Of a stretch of 64,000 bases of DNA, positions 42,101 to 49,379 are shown one piece after another. Source of the stretch: Pseudoxanthomonas yeongjuensis (lineage in GTDB: Bacteria > Pseudomonadota > Gammaproteobacteria > Xanthomonadales > Xanthomonadaceae); the NCBI RefSeq assembly GCF_010093345.1, contig NZ_PDWT01000001.1:62001-126000 (forward strand). The letters run 5' to 3'. The position numbers and the translations under genes are program-made. The notes under the pieces are model-generated. The model worked only from the letters and a program-made list of their open reading frames with translations, did no database searches and was not told the DNA's origin. The stretch's first letter is position 1. Each line of letters begins with the position of its first letter.

Positions 42101-42775
42101 CATCTTCACCGCCTCGGTCTTTTCCAGCGAGCGCTGGGTTTCCGGATCGAAGGCGCGGATCGAATCGATCGTGTCGTCCAGCAACTCGATCCGCAGCGGC
42201 GCCTCGGCGCCCATCGGATACACGTCCAGCAATCCGCCGCGGATGGCGAAGTCGCCCGGGTCCAGCACCTGCGGCACGTTGCGGTAACTGGCGGCTTCCA
42301 GGCGGCGTTTTTCCTGGTCGAAGTCGAGTTTCTGACCGACGCGCAGGTCGAAGCTGCCGCCGACCACGTAGCGCAACGGTGGCAGGCGCTGCATCAGCGT
42401 CTGCACCGGCACCACCACGATGCCGCGTTTCAGCGTGGGCAGCGTGTGCAGGGCCGCCAGGCGCTGGGAAATGATGTCCGGATGCGGGCTGAAGCGGTCG
42501 TAGGCCAGGGTTTCCCAGTCGGGGAACGGGAACACCGGCAAATCGGAATCCGTGCCGAGCAGGGTCTGCAGGTCGGATTCCAGCTGGTGCGCGCCGTGGG
42601 TGTCGCGGGCGACCGCCAGCAACGGACCATCGTGGGCCCCGGCGGCGCGGGCGATGAACCAGGCCAGCGCCGTGGGCGAGGCCGGGGCCCGCCACCAGGC
42701 GCGCAGGTGCTTGCCCTTGGGGAGTGGCGGGAGGGGGGAATGCAGAGGTTTCGGGGATTTCGGATCGGAAGTCAT
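39176..42775 (-). CDS. mfd: Transcription-repair coupling factor
   Basis: A 1199-residue translocase that removes RNA polymerase stalled at lesions and recruits UvrA. The N-terminal UvrB-like module is present (LLAVARDTHGAHQLESDL, FPDWETLAYDRFSPHPD). The RNA polymerase interaction domain has HEDHGVGRYRGLVVLE. The superfamily-2 motor has GDVGFGKTEVAVRAAF (Walker A), VDEEQRFGVRQKE (II), TLTATPIPRTL (III), HGQMPERELEQVM, TTIIESGIDIPNANT and QLRGRVGRS (VI). A UvrA-binding-type C-terminus follows. The ATG at 42773-42775 is chosen over a GTG 39 bases upstream. Residues about 434-468 (RHPRESGDPA... SRFRGNDD) are encoded by a dispersed repeat inserted in frame. Confidence 0.96.
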   Translation of the reverse strand: MTSDPKSPKPLHSPLPPLPKGKHLRAWWRAPASPTALAWFIARAAGAHDGPLLAVARDTHGAHQLESDLQTLLGTDSDLPVFPFPDWETLAYDRFSPHPDIISQRLAALHTLPTLKRGIVVVPVQTLMQRLPPLRYVVGGSFDLRVGQKLDFDQEKRRLEAASYRNVPQVLDPGDFAIRGGLLDVYPMGAEAPLRIELLDDTIDSIRAFDPETQRSLEKTEAVKMLPGREVPLDDPSLQRALDALRERFDVDTRRSSLYQDLKSGIAPAGVEYYLPLFFEQTATLFDYLDGSAMPLIAEGAYEAAEAFWAQTGNRYEQRRHDIERPLLPPDELYLPPDALRERLNRNARIEVCGPDHPRREEAQALGEQPVPVLPLAAKDVEPAAAVKSFLSSYPGRVMVAADSPGRREALMEVMQAAGLVPEVVASFTDFLSGRHPRESGDPATFASAVETKPKAKSLDSRFRGNDDSIGIGGPRFAIAVAPFEDGFALDHPRIAVLTERQLFPERATQPHRRRRTGREPEAIIRDLGELSEGAPIVHEDHGVGRYRGLVVLEAGGTPGEYLEIEYAKGDRLYVPVAQLHLISRYSGASVETAPLHSLGGEAWTKAKRKAAEKVRDVAAELLEIQARRQARAGLALHLDRAMYEPFAAGFPFEETPDQHHAIEAVLRDLQSAQPMDRVVCGDVGFGKTEVAVRAAFAAASAGKQVAVLVPTTLLAEQHYRNFRDRFADWPLKVEVLSRFKSAKEIKAELEKVSEGTLDVIVGTHRLLQADVKFKDLGLVIVDEEQRFGVRQKEALKALRANVHLLTLTATPIPRTLNMAMAGLRDLSIIATPPPNRLAVQTFITPWDGPLLRESFQRELARGGQVYFLHNDVESIGRMRNDLQQLVPEARIGVAHGQMPERELEQVMLDFQKQRFNVLLCTTIIESGIDIPNANTIVINRADRFGLAQLHQLRGRVGRSHHRAYAYLVVPDKRSMTGDAQRRLDAIAAMDELGAGFTLATHDLEIRGAGELLGEDQSGQMAEIGFSLYTELLERAVRSIRLGKLPDTDAGTAHGAEVELHLPSLIPHDYLPDVHTRLTLYKRVSSAQDVDELRDLQVEMIDRFGLLPDPAKHLFAIAELKLAATALGIRKLDLGENGGRIVFEAQPNIDPMSVIQMIQKQPKLYAMDGSDKLRIKLPLPEPADRFNAARGLLAALAKS
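41373..41476. repeat. Dispersed palindrome inserted in frame within mfd
   Basis: CGTCGTTCCCGCGAAAGCGGG at the left and CCCCGCTTTCGCGGGGATGACG at the right, with inner GAGTGACTTTGCTT / GCGAAAGTCGCTGGG. It closely resembles the intergenic copy at 7352-7446. Its length keeps the mfd frame open. Confidence 0.88.
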
Positions 42776-42902
42776 CGGCACGCAAAACAGCAGCAGCGCC
42801 GGATGCGGTCGCACCCAGCGCGGGAAAGGGCGTGCAGTTTAACGTGCGGGTGGGTCAGGGCATGTCAGCAGTCATCGGCGGAAGGACGATCCGCTCTGTG
42901 CC

Positions 42903-43178
42903 CTAGGCTTCGGCGGTCACCGGATCGATGATCGTGGTCACCTCGGACACGCGGTTGGCGGGGAAGCCGCCCTGCCTGGCGTGTTCGCGAACCATCGCCT
43001 CGTCCGGTGCGATATAGACGCAGTACACCTTGTCGCCGGTGACATAGCTCTGCTGCCACTGGATCTGCGGGCCCATGCCCTCCAGCACGCTGCATGACTT
43101 CTGCGAGATGGCCTTGAGTTCGCTCGCCGACAATTTTCCGGCGCCGGGGATTTCACGTTCGATCAGATATCTGGGCAT
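42903..43178 (-). CDS. DUF4242 / SCO4226-type nickel-binding protein
   Basis: A 91-residue protein opening MPRYLIEREIPGAGKLSASE, with SVLEGMGPQIQWQQSYVTGDKV, YCVYIAPDEAMVREHARQ and GFPANRVSEVTTIIDP. This is the ferredoxin-like fold of the DUF4242 group, whose Streptomyces member SCO4226 binds nickel. The role is unknown; related genes often accompany oxidoreductases. It lies 36 bases downstream of the methyltransferase gene in the same direction. Confidence 0.82.
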   Translation of the reverse strand: MPRYLIEREIPGAGKLSASELKAISQKSCSVLEGMGPQIQWQQSYVTGDKVYCVYIAPDEAMVREHARQGGFPANRVSEVTTIIDPVTAEA

Positions 43179-43214
43179 TGCGGTGCTCCTGTAGGATGGG
43201 TTCGCGGACCGCGT

Positions 43215-44267
43215 TCACGGCCGTGCTTCAAGGACCAGGTTGAAAGGAGTCTCGGTGGCGCGGCGGAAGCGGCTGAAACCGCCTTCGTCGACCATGATCG
43301 AACGCAGCCGCGCTTCACCGGCTTGCGCGCCGAGCGCGGGTCCGTGGCGGGCCAGCGACACCGGCACGCAGATCTGCGAGGACGCGCCGTAGTACACGCG
43401 GCCGACCGGATTGAGGTTGTCCTCGACCTTGTCGCCGGCGAACGGTTCCACCAGCAGGCAGTGGCCGTCGGCTTTCAGTGCCTGGTGGGCGTGGCGCGCG
43501 GCGCCGGCGGGGTCGCCCATGTCGTGCAGGCAATCGAAGAAGGCGATCAGGTCGAAGTCGCGGTCGGAATAACCCGTCGCGTCCGCGACCTCGAAGCGTG
43601 CGTTGTCCACGCCTGCGGCCATCGCGCGCTCGCTGGCGATGCGGATCGATTCGGGGTGGTAGTCGTAGCCGATGAACTGCGAATCCGGGAATGCCTTGGC
43701 CATCAGCACGGTGCTGGCGCCGTGGCCGCAGCCGACATCGGCGACCTTGCCGTTGCGTGCGAGTTTCTCCACCACGCCATCCAGCGCCGGCAGCCATTCG
43801 CCGAGCAGATGCGCGTGATAACCGGCGCGGAAGAAACGCTCGGTGCCGTGGAACAGGCAGGGGTGGTGTTCACCCCATTCCATGCCCTGGCCGCTGCGGA
43901 AATTCTCCACGGTGCGATCCAGCGTATGGAAGGTGTCCTCGACGATGTTGTAGGCGCCAGGCAGGTCGACCGGGCCATCCGGATCGGCCAGGCACAGGGC
44001 CTGTTCGTTGCTCAGCCTGTAGCGGCCGCTGCCGGCGTCGTAGCTGACGTAACCGCCAGCGGCCTGGTTGCCCAGCCACTCGCGGAGGTAGCGTTCGTGG
44101 GTGCCGGTGCGTGCGGCCAGTTCGGCGGGCGTGGCGGGCTCGCTGGCCAGTGCGCGGTAAAGGCCCAGGCGGTCGCCGACCAGCATCAGGCTGGCGCTGA
44201 TCGCGGCGCCCAGGTCGCCGACCGCCTTGCCCAGGAAGTCGTTGAGTTTTGCTTCGTCTATGTTCAT
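43215..44267 (-). CDS. Class I SAM-dependent methyltransferase with N-terminal winged helix
   Basis: A 350-residue protein. The N-terminal 110 residues form a winged-helix/dimerisation domain like that of small-molecule O-methyltransferases (LASEPATPAELAARTGTHER, YLREWLGNQAAGGYVSYD). The Rossmann domain begins VADVGCGHGASTVLMAKAF (motif I), with FIGYDYHPESI and LIAFFDCLHDMGDPAGAARH (post-motifs). The start is the ATG at 44265-44267; the longer frame has no conserved residues and runs into a repeat. The substrate is unknown. It is upstream of the DUF4242 gene. Confidence 0.87.
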   Translation of the reverse strand: MNIDEAKLNDFLGKAVGDLGAAISASLMLVGDRLGLYRALASEPATPAELAARTGTHERYLREWLGNQAAGGYVSYDAGSGRYRLSNEQALCLADPDGPVDLPGAYNIVEDTFHTLDRTVENFRSGQGMEWGEHHPCLFHGTERFFRAGYHAHLLGEWLPALDGVVEKLARNGKVADVGCGHGASTVLMAKAFPDSQFIGYDYHPESIRIASERAMAAGVDNARFEVADATGYSDRDFDLIAFFDCLHDMGDPAGAARHAHQALKADGHCLLVEPFAGDKVEDNLNPVGRVYYGASSQICVPVSLARHGPALGAQAGEARLRSIMVDEGGFSRFRRATETPFNLVLEARP

Positions 44268-44366
44268 GCGCGGCTCTTCGCTGGAGCGCGGCAGGGCCTG
44301 CCGCAGGCTCCCCATCACAGGCAACGCATTGGCATGTAGGAGGCGGACAGGCGGGCCAGAGCCCTT

Positions 44367-44435
44367 GTAGGAGCGACGTCGGTCGCGAAGGGCCTTGCAA
44401 GGATGAAGTCGCATCGCGGCTTACGCCGCTCCCAC
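44367..44435. repeat. Chimeric GTAG-type REP with unlike arms
   Basis: The left arm GTAGGAGCGACGTCGGTCGC carries the GACGTC module. The right arm GCATCGCGGCTTACGCCGC, ending CTCCCAC, carries the GGCGTAAGCC module and a CCCAC rather than CTAC end. The following AGCTCCCAC unit is repeated twice more, to 44453. Confidence 0.75.
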
Positions 44436-44455
44436 AGCTCCCACAGCTCCCAGGG

Positions 44456-45001
44456 TCAGGACTCGTTTAGGTCCAGCACCATCCGCACCAGACCGGGAGT
44501 GTCGTCTTCACGCTGGCGCTTGAAGTTCAGGGACTGGGCCAGTTGCAGCATGGGGTGGTTGTGGTCCAGCACGTCGCCGTACAGGCGGTCCAGCTTCTTG
44601 GTGCGGGCCCATTTCACCAGTTTGCGCATCAACTGGCGGCCAAGGCCCTGGCCGGCGATGAAATGGCTGACCAGGATGGCGAATTCGGCCTCGCGGGTGC
44701 GCGGGACGATCGAGGTCCGCGCCACGGCGCCGACCAGGGCCTCGCCCGGCGGCAGGTTTTCTGCGGCGACCAGGGCGAACTCCGAACGCGGGTCGGGATG
44801 GCACAGGCGGTAGGCCATCTCCGGGGTCAGTTCCTTCAGGGTGTAGAGGAAGCGATGCCGTACTTCCTCCGGGCCCAGCAGCGGGAACGCGCCGAGGATC
44901 GGTTCGGCATCTTCGGGCCGGATCGGGCGGATCAGCAGCTCGCGGCCGTTGGGCAGGCGGAAGTGCTCGTGCCAGGGCGGAAGGCGTTTATGGCCGGTCA
45001 T
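44456..45001 (-). CDS. GNAT family N-acetyltransferase
   Basis: A 181-residue acetyltransferase. The fold starts with LIRPIRPEDAEPILGAFPLL; the acetyl-CoA loop is FIAGQGLGRQLMRKLVKWAR (the Q-x-x-G-x-G/A pattern as QGLGRQ) and is followed by LDRLYGDVLDHNHPML and LAQSLNFKRQ. It resembles the C-terminal GNAT domain of Pat/YfiQ-type protein acetyltransferases, but there is no acyl-CoA ligase domain. The substrate is unknown. Confidence 0.85.
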   Translation of the reverse strand: MTGHKRLPPWHEHFRLPNGRELLIRPIRPEDAEPILGAFPLLGPEEVRHRFLYTLKELTPEMAYRLCHPDPRSEFALVAAENLPPGEALVGAVARTSIVPRTREAEFAILVSHFIAGQGLGRQLMRKLVKWARTKKLDRLYGDVLDHNHPMLQLAQSLNFKRQREDDTPGLVRMVLDLNES

Positions 45002-45078
45002 GAATTCATGCTCGCATGAAAGCCGGTTTGCGGGGAGTGACAGCGGGCATTGGCGGAGGCGTGGCGTAATGCATCGAT

Positions 45079-46038
45079 TCAGCCGGCAGGCAGGGTCCGG
45101 GGCTTGCGCAGGCGCGACACCAGCTTCACCACCAGCAGTACGACGATGCCGGCCACGATGCCGACCGCGGCGTTGAACAGCATGGACACCAGCCCGCCGG
45201 CCGCGCCCTGCGCGTAGGGCTCGATGAAGTGGTGGAGCGGAGCCACGCCGTGGACCAGGATGCCGCCGCCGACCAGGAACATCGCCGCGGTGCCGGCGAT
45301 GGAAAGGAATTTCATCAGGTAGGGCGTGCTGCGCAGGATGCCGGTGCCGAGGCTGCGCTTGAAACGCGCCCAGGCATCGCCGCCGCCGTCGCGGTTCAAC
45401 GCCAGGCCGGCATCGTCCAGCTTGACGATGCCCGCGACCAGTCCGTACACGCCGATGGTCATGACCAGGGCGATGGCCACCAGGGTCAGCAATTGCTCCA
45501 TGAAGGTGCGCCCGGCCAGCGTGCCCAGCGAGATCACGATGATCTCGGCCGACAGGATGAAGTCGGTGCGGATCGCGCCGCCGATCTTGTCCTTCTCGAA
45601 CGCCACCATGTCCACTTTCTCGTCCTGCACGGCCTGCACCAGCTCGGCGTGGTGCTTGCCGTCCTCGTCCTTGTCGTGCAGGAGCTTGTGCGCCAGTTTT
45701 TCCACGCCCTCGAAGCACAGGAAGGCGCCGCCGATCATCATCAGCGGCGTCACCAGCGGGATGTTGTAGCCGCGGCCGTGCAGCCACGCTTCCAGCGCGC
45801 TGATCGCCAGCGCCGCGGGCACCAGGATGGCCTTGTTGACCAGCGAACCCTTGGCCACCGCCCATACCACCGGCAGTTCGCGGTCGGCGTTGACGCCGGT
45901 GACCTGCTGCGCGTTGAGCGCCAGGTCGTCGCCCAGTACGCCGGCGGTCTTCTTCGCGGCGACCTTGGTCATCAACGACACGTCGTCCAGCAGGGTGGCG
46001 ATGTCGTCGATCAGGGCGAACAGGCTGGATCCGGCCAT
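45079..46038 (-). CDS. DUF808 / YedI family inner-membrane protein
   Basis: A 319-residue multi-pass protein. The N-terminus ([60 protein letters not shown]) is diagnostic for the YedI/DUF808 family. About six to eight hydrophobic segments follow, with a charged cytoplasmic loop ([20 protein letters not shown]). The function is not established in any species that I know of. The ATG at 46036-46038 gives the conserved start. It lies 77 bases downstream of the GNAT gene's start codon, in tandem with it. Confidence 0.88.
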   Translation of the reverse strand: MAGSSLFALIDDIATLLDDVSLMTKVAAKKTAGVLGDDLALNAQQVTGVNADRELPVVWAVAKGSLVNKAILVPAALAISALEAWLHGRGYNIPLVTPLMMIGGAFLCFEGVEKLAHKLLHDKDEDGKHHAELVQAVQDEKVDMVAFEKDKIGGAIRTDFILSAEIIVISLGTLAGRTFMEQLLTLVAIALVMTIGVYGLVAGIVKLDDAGLALNRDGGGDAWARFKRSLGTGILRSTPYLMKFLSIAGTAAMFLVGGGILVHGVAPLHHFIEPYAQGAAGGLVSMLFNAAVGIVAGIVVLLVVKLVSRLRKPRTLPAG

Positions 46039-46110
46039 GTGGGGGTGTCGGTGCATTGAGCGGGAAGGGTGCGATTCTCGCATATGCATCGCTGGCGGCC
46101 GATGGCGTGC

Positions 46111-46197
46111 GCAGGAGCGCCCCATGCTTGTAGGGGCATGGGCGCGACGCCTTTGCCGTGTTTCCGGAAGAGCGGTCGCGCCCATGGGCGCTCCTAC
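46111..46197. repeat. REP palindrome with interrupted left module
   Basis: GCAGGAGCGCCCCATGCTTG then TAGGGGCATGGGCGCGAC forms the left part; GTCGCGCCCATGGGCGCTCCTAC the right. The left GCCCATGGGC module is split by CTTGTAGGGG. The final CTAC includes the reverse complement of the rlmJ stop codon. Confidence 0.78.
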
Positions 46198-47048
46198 TCG
46201 GTCTTCAGCCACTCCAGCCGGGTCATCGCTCCGGCTTCGCCCAGCGCCTTCTTCAGCAGCGGCAACGCGGGCGCGATCTGCTGGTCGAACTGCCACGGCG
46301 GATTGAGGATCGCCAGCCCGCTGCCGTTCAGCCGCAGCGGCGAATCGTCGGGGCGGATCTGCAGTTCCGCCAATAGGACGGATTTTGCCGGTAGGGCCGC
46401 GGCCTTGCGGAAGAACGGCTGCAGGCTGCGGCGCTGCTTGATCGGGTACCAGATCGCATAGGTCGCCTGCGGCCAGCGTTCCAGCGCATCGCGCACGGTG
46501 GCGATGATCTGCGGGTATTCGTTGTCCTGCACTTCGTAGGGCGGGTCGATCAGGACCAGACCGCGGGCGAACCGGGCCGTGCCGATCTTCGGCGGCAGCA
46601 TCGCCTTGATCGCGCCATAGCCATCGCGGGCATGCACGGCGACGCGCGGGTCATGGGCGAACAGTTCCTTCAGCGCCTGCGCTTCCTCCGGCTGCAATTC
46701 GCAGGCGGCCAGCCGGTCCTGTTCGCGCAGCGCCTGCGCCACCAGCAGCGGCGAGCCCGGGTAGGCGATCAACGCGCCGACCGGGTTGTTGGCTTCCACC
46801 GCGCGCAGGTAGCGTTCCACCACCTCGGGCATCTTCGCTTCGCCCATCAGCCTGAGGATGCCGGCGTCGGCCTCGCCGGTCTTGCGGCTCTCCGGCGCGG
46901 CCAGCAGGTAACGGCCGCGTCCGGCATGGGTGTCCAGGACGAAGAACGGCGCGTCCTTCTTCTTCAGCGCATCCAGCAAGGCCAGCAGCACGATGTGCTT
47001 GAGCACGTCGGCATGGTTGCCGGCATGGAAGGCGTGTCTGTAGTTCAT
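46194..47048 (-). CDS. rlmJ: 23S rRNA (adenine2030-N6)-methyltransferase
   Basis: A 284-residue methyltransferase making m6A2030 in 23S rRNA. The N-terminus [20 protein letters not shown] is nearly invariant in the family. SAM/catalytic elements are [15 protein letters not shown] and [11 protein letters not shown] (the DPPY motif), followed by [11 protein letters not shown] and [12 protein letters not shown]. Its stop TAG lies in a REP element. Its start is only 31 bases from the divergent creB start, so the two promoters overlap each other's 5' regions. Confidence 0.95.
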   Translation of the reverse strand: MNYRHAFHAGNHADVLKHIVLLALLDALKKKDAPFFVLDTHAGRGRYLLAAPESRKTGEADAGILRLMGEAKMPEVVERYLRAVEANNPVGALIAYPGSPLLVAQALREQDRLAACELQPEEAQALKELFAHDPRVAVHARDGYGAIKAMLPPKIGTARFARGLVLIDPPYEVQDNEYPQIIATVRDALERWPQATYAIWYPIKQRRSLQPFFRKAAALPAKSVLLAELQIRPDDSPLRLNGSGLAILNPPWQFDQQIAPALPLLKKALGEAGAMTRLEWLKTE

Positions 47049-47079
47049 GGTCGACAGGATAGCCGGTATCCTGCGGACC

Positions 47080-47772
47080 ATGCCCCTGGTCCTGATCGCC
47101 GAAGACGAACCCGCCATTGCCGACGCGGTGCTGTATGCGTTGCGCAGCGAAGGCATGGAGGCCGAACACTGCCTGCTGGGACGCGAAGTCGCGCCGCGGG
47201 TGCGGGCCGGCGGCGTGGACGTGGTGGTGCTTGACGTCGGCCTGCCGGATCGCAGCGGTTTCGACGTGTGCCGCGAGCTGCGCGGCTCCAGGGAAGCATG
47301 GGTCAGCGAGGTGCCGGTGATCTTCCTGACCGCGCGCAACGACGAGATCGACCGGGTGCTGGGCCTGGAACTGGGCGCCGACGACTACATGGCCAAGCCG
47401 TTCTCGCCACGTGAGCTGGTGGCCCGCGTGCGTGCGCGCCTGCGCCGCAGCCATACCGATGCCATGCCGCCGAACGAAGTCATGCATGGCGATTTCCAGC
47501 TGGATCGCGAAGGCCACCGCATCCGCTTCCGCGGCAGGATCCTCGACCTGACCCGTTACGAATACGTACTGTTGGAAGCCTTGCTGCAGCGCCCCGGCGC
47601 CATCCTCAGCCGCGCGCAACTGATGGACCGCGGTTGGGACAGCGATGCCGACAGCGCCGACCGCACGGTCGATACGCATATCAAGACCCTGCGCGCCAAG
47701 CTGCGAGCGGCTGGTGCCGAATCCGATCCCATCCGCACCCACCGCGGCCTCGGCTACGCCCTGGAACCCTGA
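47080..47772 (+). CDS. creB: Response regulator CreB
   Basis: A 230-residue OmpR-type regulator. The receiver has the phospho-acceptor Asp52 (VVVLDVGLPDRSGFDV), acidic pocket EDE (8-10), Thr84 and Lys106 (ADDYMAKPFSPRELVARV). The C-terminal winged helix has ILDLTRYEYVLLEALLQRPG and VDTHIKTLRAKLRAAG. Gene order creB-creC-creD and the cre-tag-like site upstream of creD support the assignment. In Aeromonas and Stenotrophomonas relatives this system links cell-wall stress to beta-lactamase and envelope genes. creC starts 1 base after its stop. Confidence 0.9.
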   Translation: MPLVLIAEDEPAIADAVLYALRSEGMEAEHCLLGREVAPRVRAGGVDVVVLDVGLPDRSGFDVCRELRGSREAWVSEVPVIFLTARNDEIDRVLGLELGADDYMAKPFSPRELVARVRARLRRSHTDAMPPNEVMHGDFQLDREGHRIRFRGRILDLTRYEYVLLEALLQRPGAILSRAQLMDRGWDSDADSADRTVDTHIKTLRAKLRAAGAESDPIRTHRGLGYALEP

Positions 47773-47773
47773 C

Positions 47774-49204
47774 GTGCGCCTGGGCCTGCGCCTGTTCCTG
47801 GGATTCTTCCTGATCGTCGGGCTGGCCGCGTTCTTCGTCATGCGCGTGTTCGTGAACGAGGTCAAGCCCGGCGTGCGCCAGGCCATGGAATCGACCCTGG
47901 TCGATGCGGCCAATGTGCTGGCGGTGATGGCGGCGGACGACCTCAAGTCCGGGAATCTCGCCGATGGCCGCTTCGTGCGCGAGCTGGCCCTGGCCCGGCA
48001 GCGCGAGTTGAACGCCACGGTCTGGCAATTCCCGAAGCGTCGCATCGACTACCGGGTCAGCATCACCGATGCGCGCGGCATCGTCGTCTACGATTCGACC
48101 GGCCGCGATACCGGCCGCGACAATTCGCGATGGAACGACGTGTACCGCACCCTGCACGGCGAGTATGGCGCACGTTCCAGCCCCGAAGTGCCGGGCGACG
48201 AAACCCGCACGGTGATGCACGTCGCCGCGCCGGTCCGCGATGGCGACAAGCTGATCGGCGTGCTGACCCTGTCGCAGCCCAACCACACCTTCGAGCCCTT
48301 CATCGCCGCCAGCCAGCGCAACATCATCCGCCGCGGCGGATGGCTGATCGGTCTGTCGGCGCTGATCGGGGTGCTGATGACCTGGTGGCTGATGCGCGGC
48401 ATCAACCGCCTCAACCGCTATGCGCAGGCGGTGAGCGCAGGCGAACGGGTCGCCCCGTTGCCGCCGCGTCGCGACGAGATCGGCGACCTGGGCCGCGCAG
48501 TCGAGGAAATGCGCCGCAAGCTGGAAGGCAAGGCCTACGTCGAGCAATACGTGCAGTCGCTGACCCACGAGATGAAGAGCCCGCTGGCGGCGATCCGCGG
48601 CGCGGCGGAACTGCTGCAGGAGCCGCTGCCGGAAGCCGAGCGCCAGCGCTTCGCCCACCACATCCAGACCCAGGAGCAGCGTCTCACCGAAACCATCGAC
48701 AAGCTGCTGGCGCTGGCCGAAGTGGAGCAGCATGGCTGGCTGCAGAAGCGCGAGGCGGTGGGCATAGACGAGTTGCTCAGGCAGGTTGCGGAAGGCGTCG
48801 ACGCGAAACTCGCTGCGGCCGGCCTGGATCTGTCGATGGAGGTGCACGATCCGCAGGCCACCGTGCAGGGCGATGCCTATCTGTTGCGACAGGCAGTGGC
48901 GAACCTGCTGGACAACGCGATCGCGTTTTCGCCCGTTGGCGGGAAAGTGGCCCTGTCCAGTGCGATTGACGAGGGCATGCTCGAAATCCACGTCGAAGAC
49001 CAGGGTCCCGGCATCCCGGATTACGCGCACGAGCGCGTGTTCGAGCGTTTCTATTCGCTGGCACGGCCAGGCACCGGCTTGCGCAGCTCCGGTCTGGGTC
49101 TGCCGTTCGTGCGCGAAGTGGCGCGGTTGCATGGCGGCGATGCGGAACTGCGTAACCTGCAAACGGGTGGGGCAATGGCAATCCTGCGCCTGCCGACAGG
49201 CTGA
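47774..49204 (+). CDS. creC: Sensor histidine kinase CreC
   Basis: A 476-residue membrane kinase. It begins at GTG (47774), one base after the creB TGA, and RLGLRLFLGFFLIVGLAAFF is membrane helix 1. A periplasmic sensor of about 160 residues (ITDARGIVVYDSTGRDTGRD) is closed by helix 2 (LIGLSALIGVLMTWWL). HAMP and the phospho-acceptor His in LTHEMKSPLAAIRGAAELL follow. The ATPase domain has N box ANLLDNAIAFSP, G1 VEDQGPGIP and G2 GLRSSGLGLPFV. Complete. Confidence 0.92.
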   Translation: MRLGLRLFLGFFLIVGLAAFFVMRVFVNEVKPGVRQAMESTLVDAANVLAVMAADDLKSGNLADGRFVRELALARQRELNATVWQFPKRRIDYRVSITDARGIVVYDSTGRDTGRDNSRWNDVYRTLHGEYGARSSPEVPGDETRTVMHVAAPVRDGDKLIGVLTLSQPNHTFEPFIAASQRNIIRRGGWLIGLSALIGVLMTWWLMRGINRLNRYAQAVSAGERVAPLPPRRDEIGDLGRAVEEMRRKLEGKAYVEQYVQSLTHEMKSPLAAIRGAAELLQEPLPEAERQRFAHHIQTQEQRLTETIDKLLALAEVEQHGWLQKREAVGIDELLRQVAEGVDAKLAAAGLDLSMEVHDPQATVQGDAYLLRQAVANLLDNAIAFSPVGGKVALSSAIDEGMLEIHVEDQGPGIPDYAHERVFERFYSLARPGTGLRSSGLGLPFVREVARLHGGDAELRNLQTGGAMAILRLPTG

Positions 49205-49210
49205 CCCCCC

Positions 49211-49284
49211 GTAGGAGCGGGCCTTGCCCGCGATGCTTTTCGGCCAGATCGCGGAAGAGCATCGCGGGCAAGGCCCGCTCCTAC
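49211..49284. repeat. GTAG-type REP palindrome (GGGCCTTGCCCGC module)
   Basis: GTAGGAGCGGGCCTTGCCCG at the left, CGGGCAAGGCCCGCTCCTAC at the right, GATGCT/AGCATC inside. It lies between creC and creD. Confidence 0.92.
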
Positions 49285-49297
49285 GTTATGGGATGAC

Positions 49298-49313
49298 TTC
49301 ACACAGGCTTCAA
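49298..49313 (+). promoter_or_regulatory. Candidate cre tag upstream of creD
   Basis: TTCAC-ACAGGC-TTCAA matches the CreB binding tag TTCAC-N6-TTCAC at nine of ten fixed bases. It is 67 bases upstream of the creD start, where CreB-activated promoters carry it. Confidence 0.6.
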
Positions 49314-49379
49314 ACTCCCCTCAAACCTCCTCCACACACCCGCTTCAGGCTGTGCCCCGTGTTCAACCCGGGGCAAACC

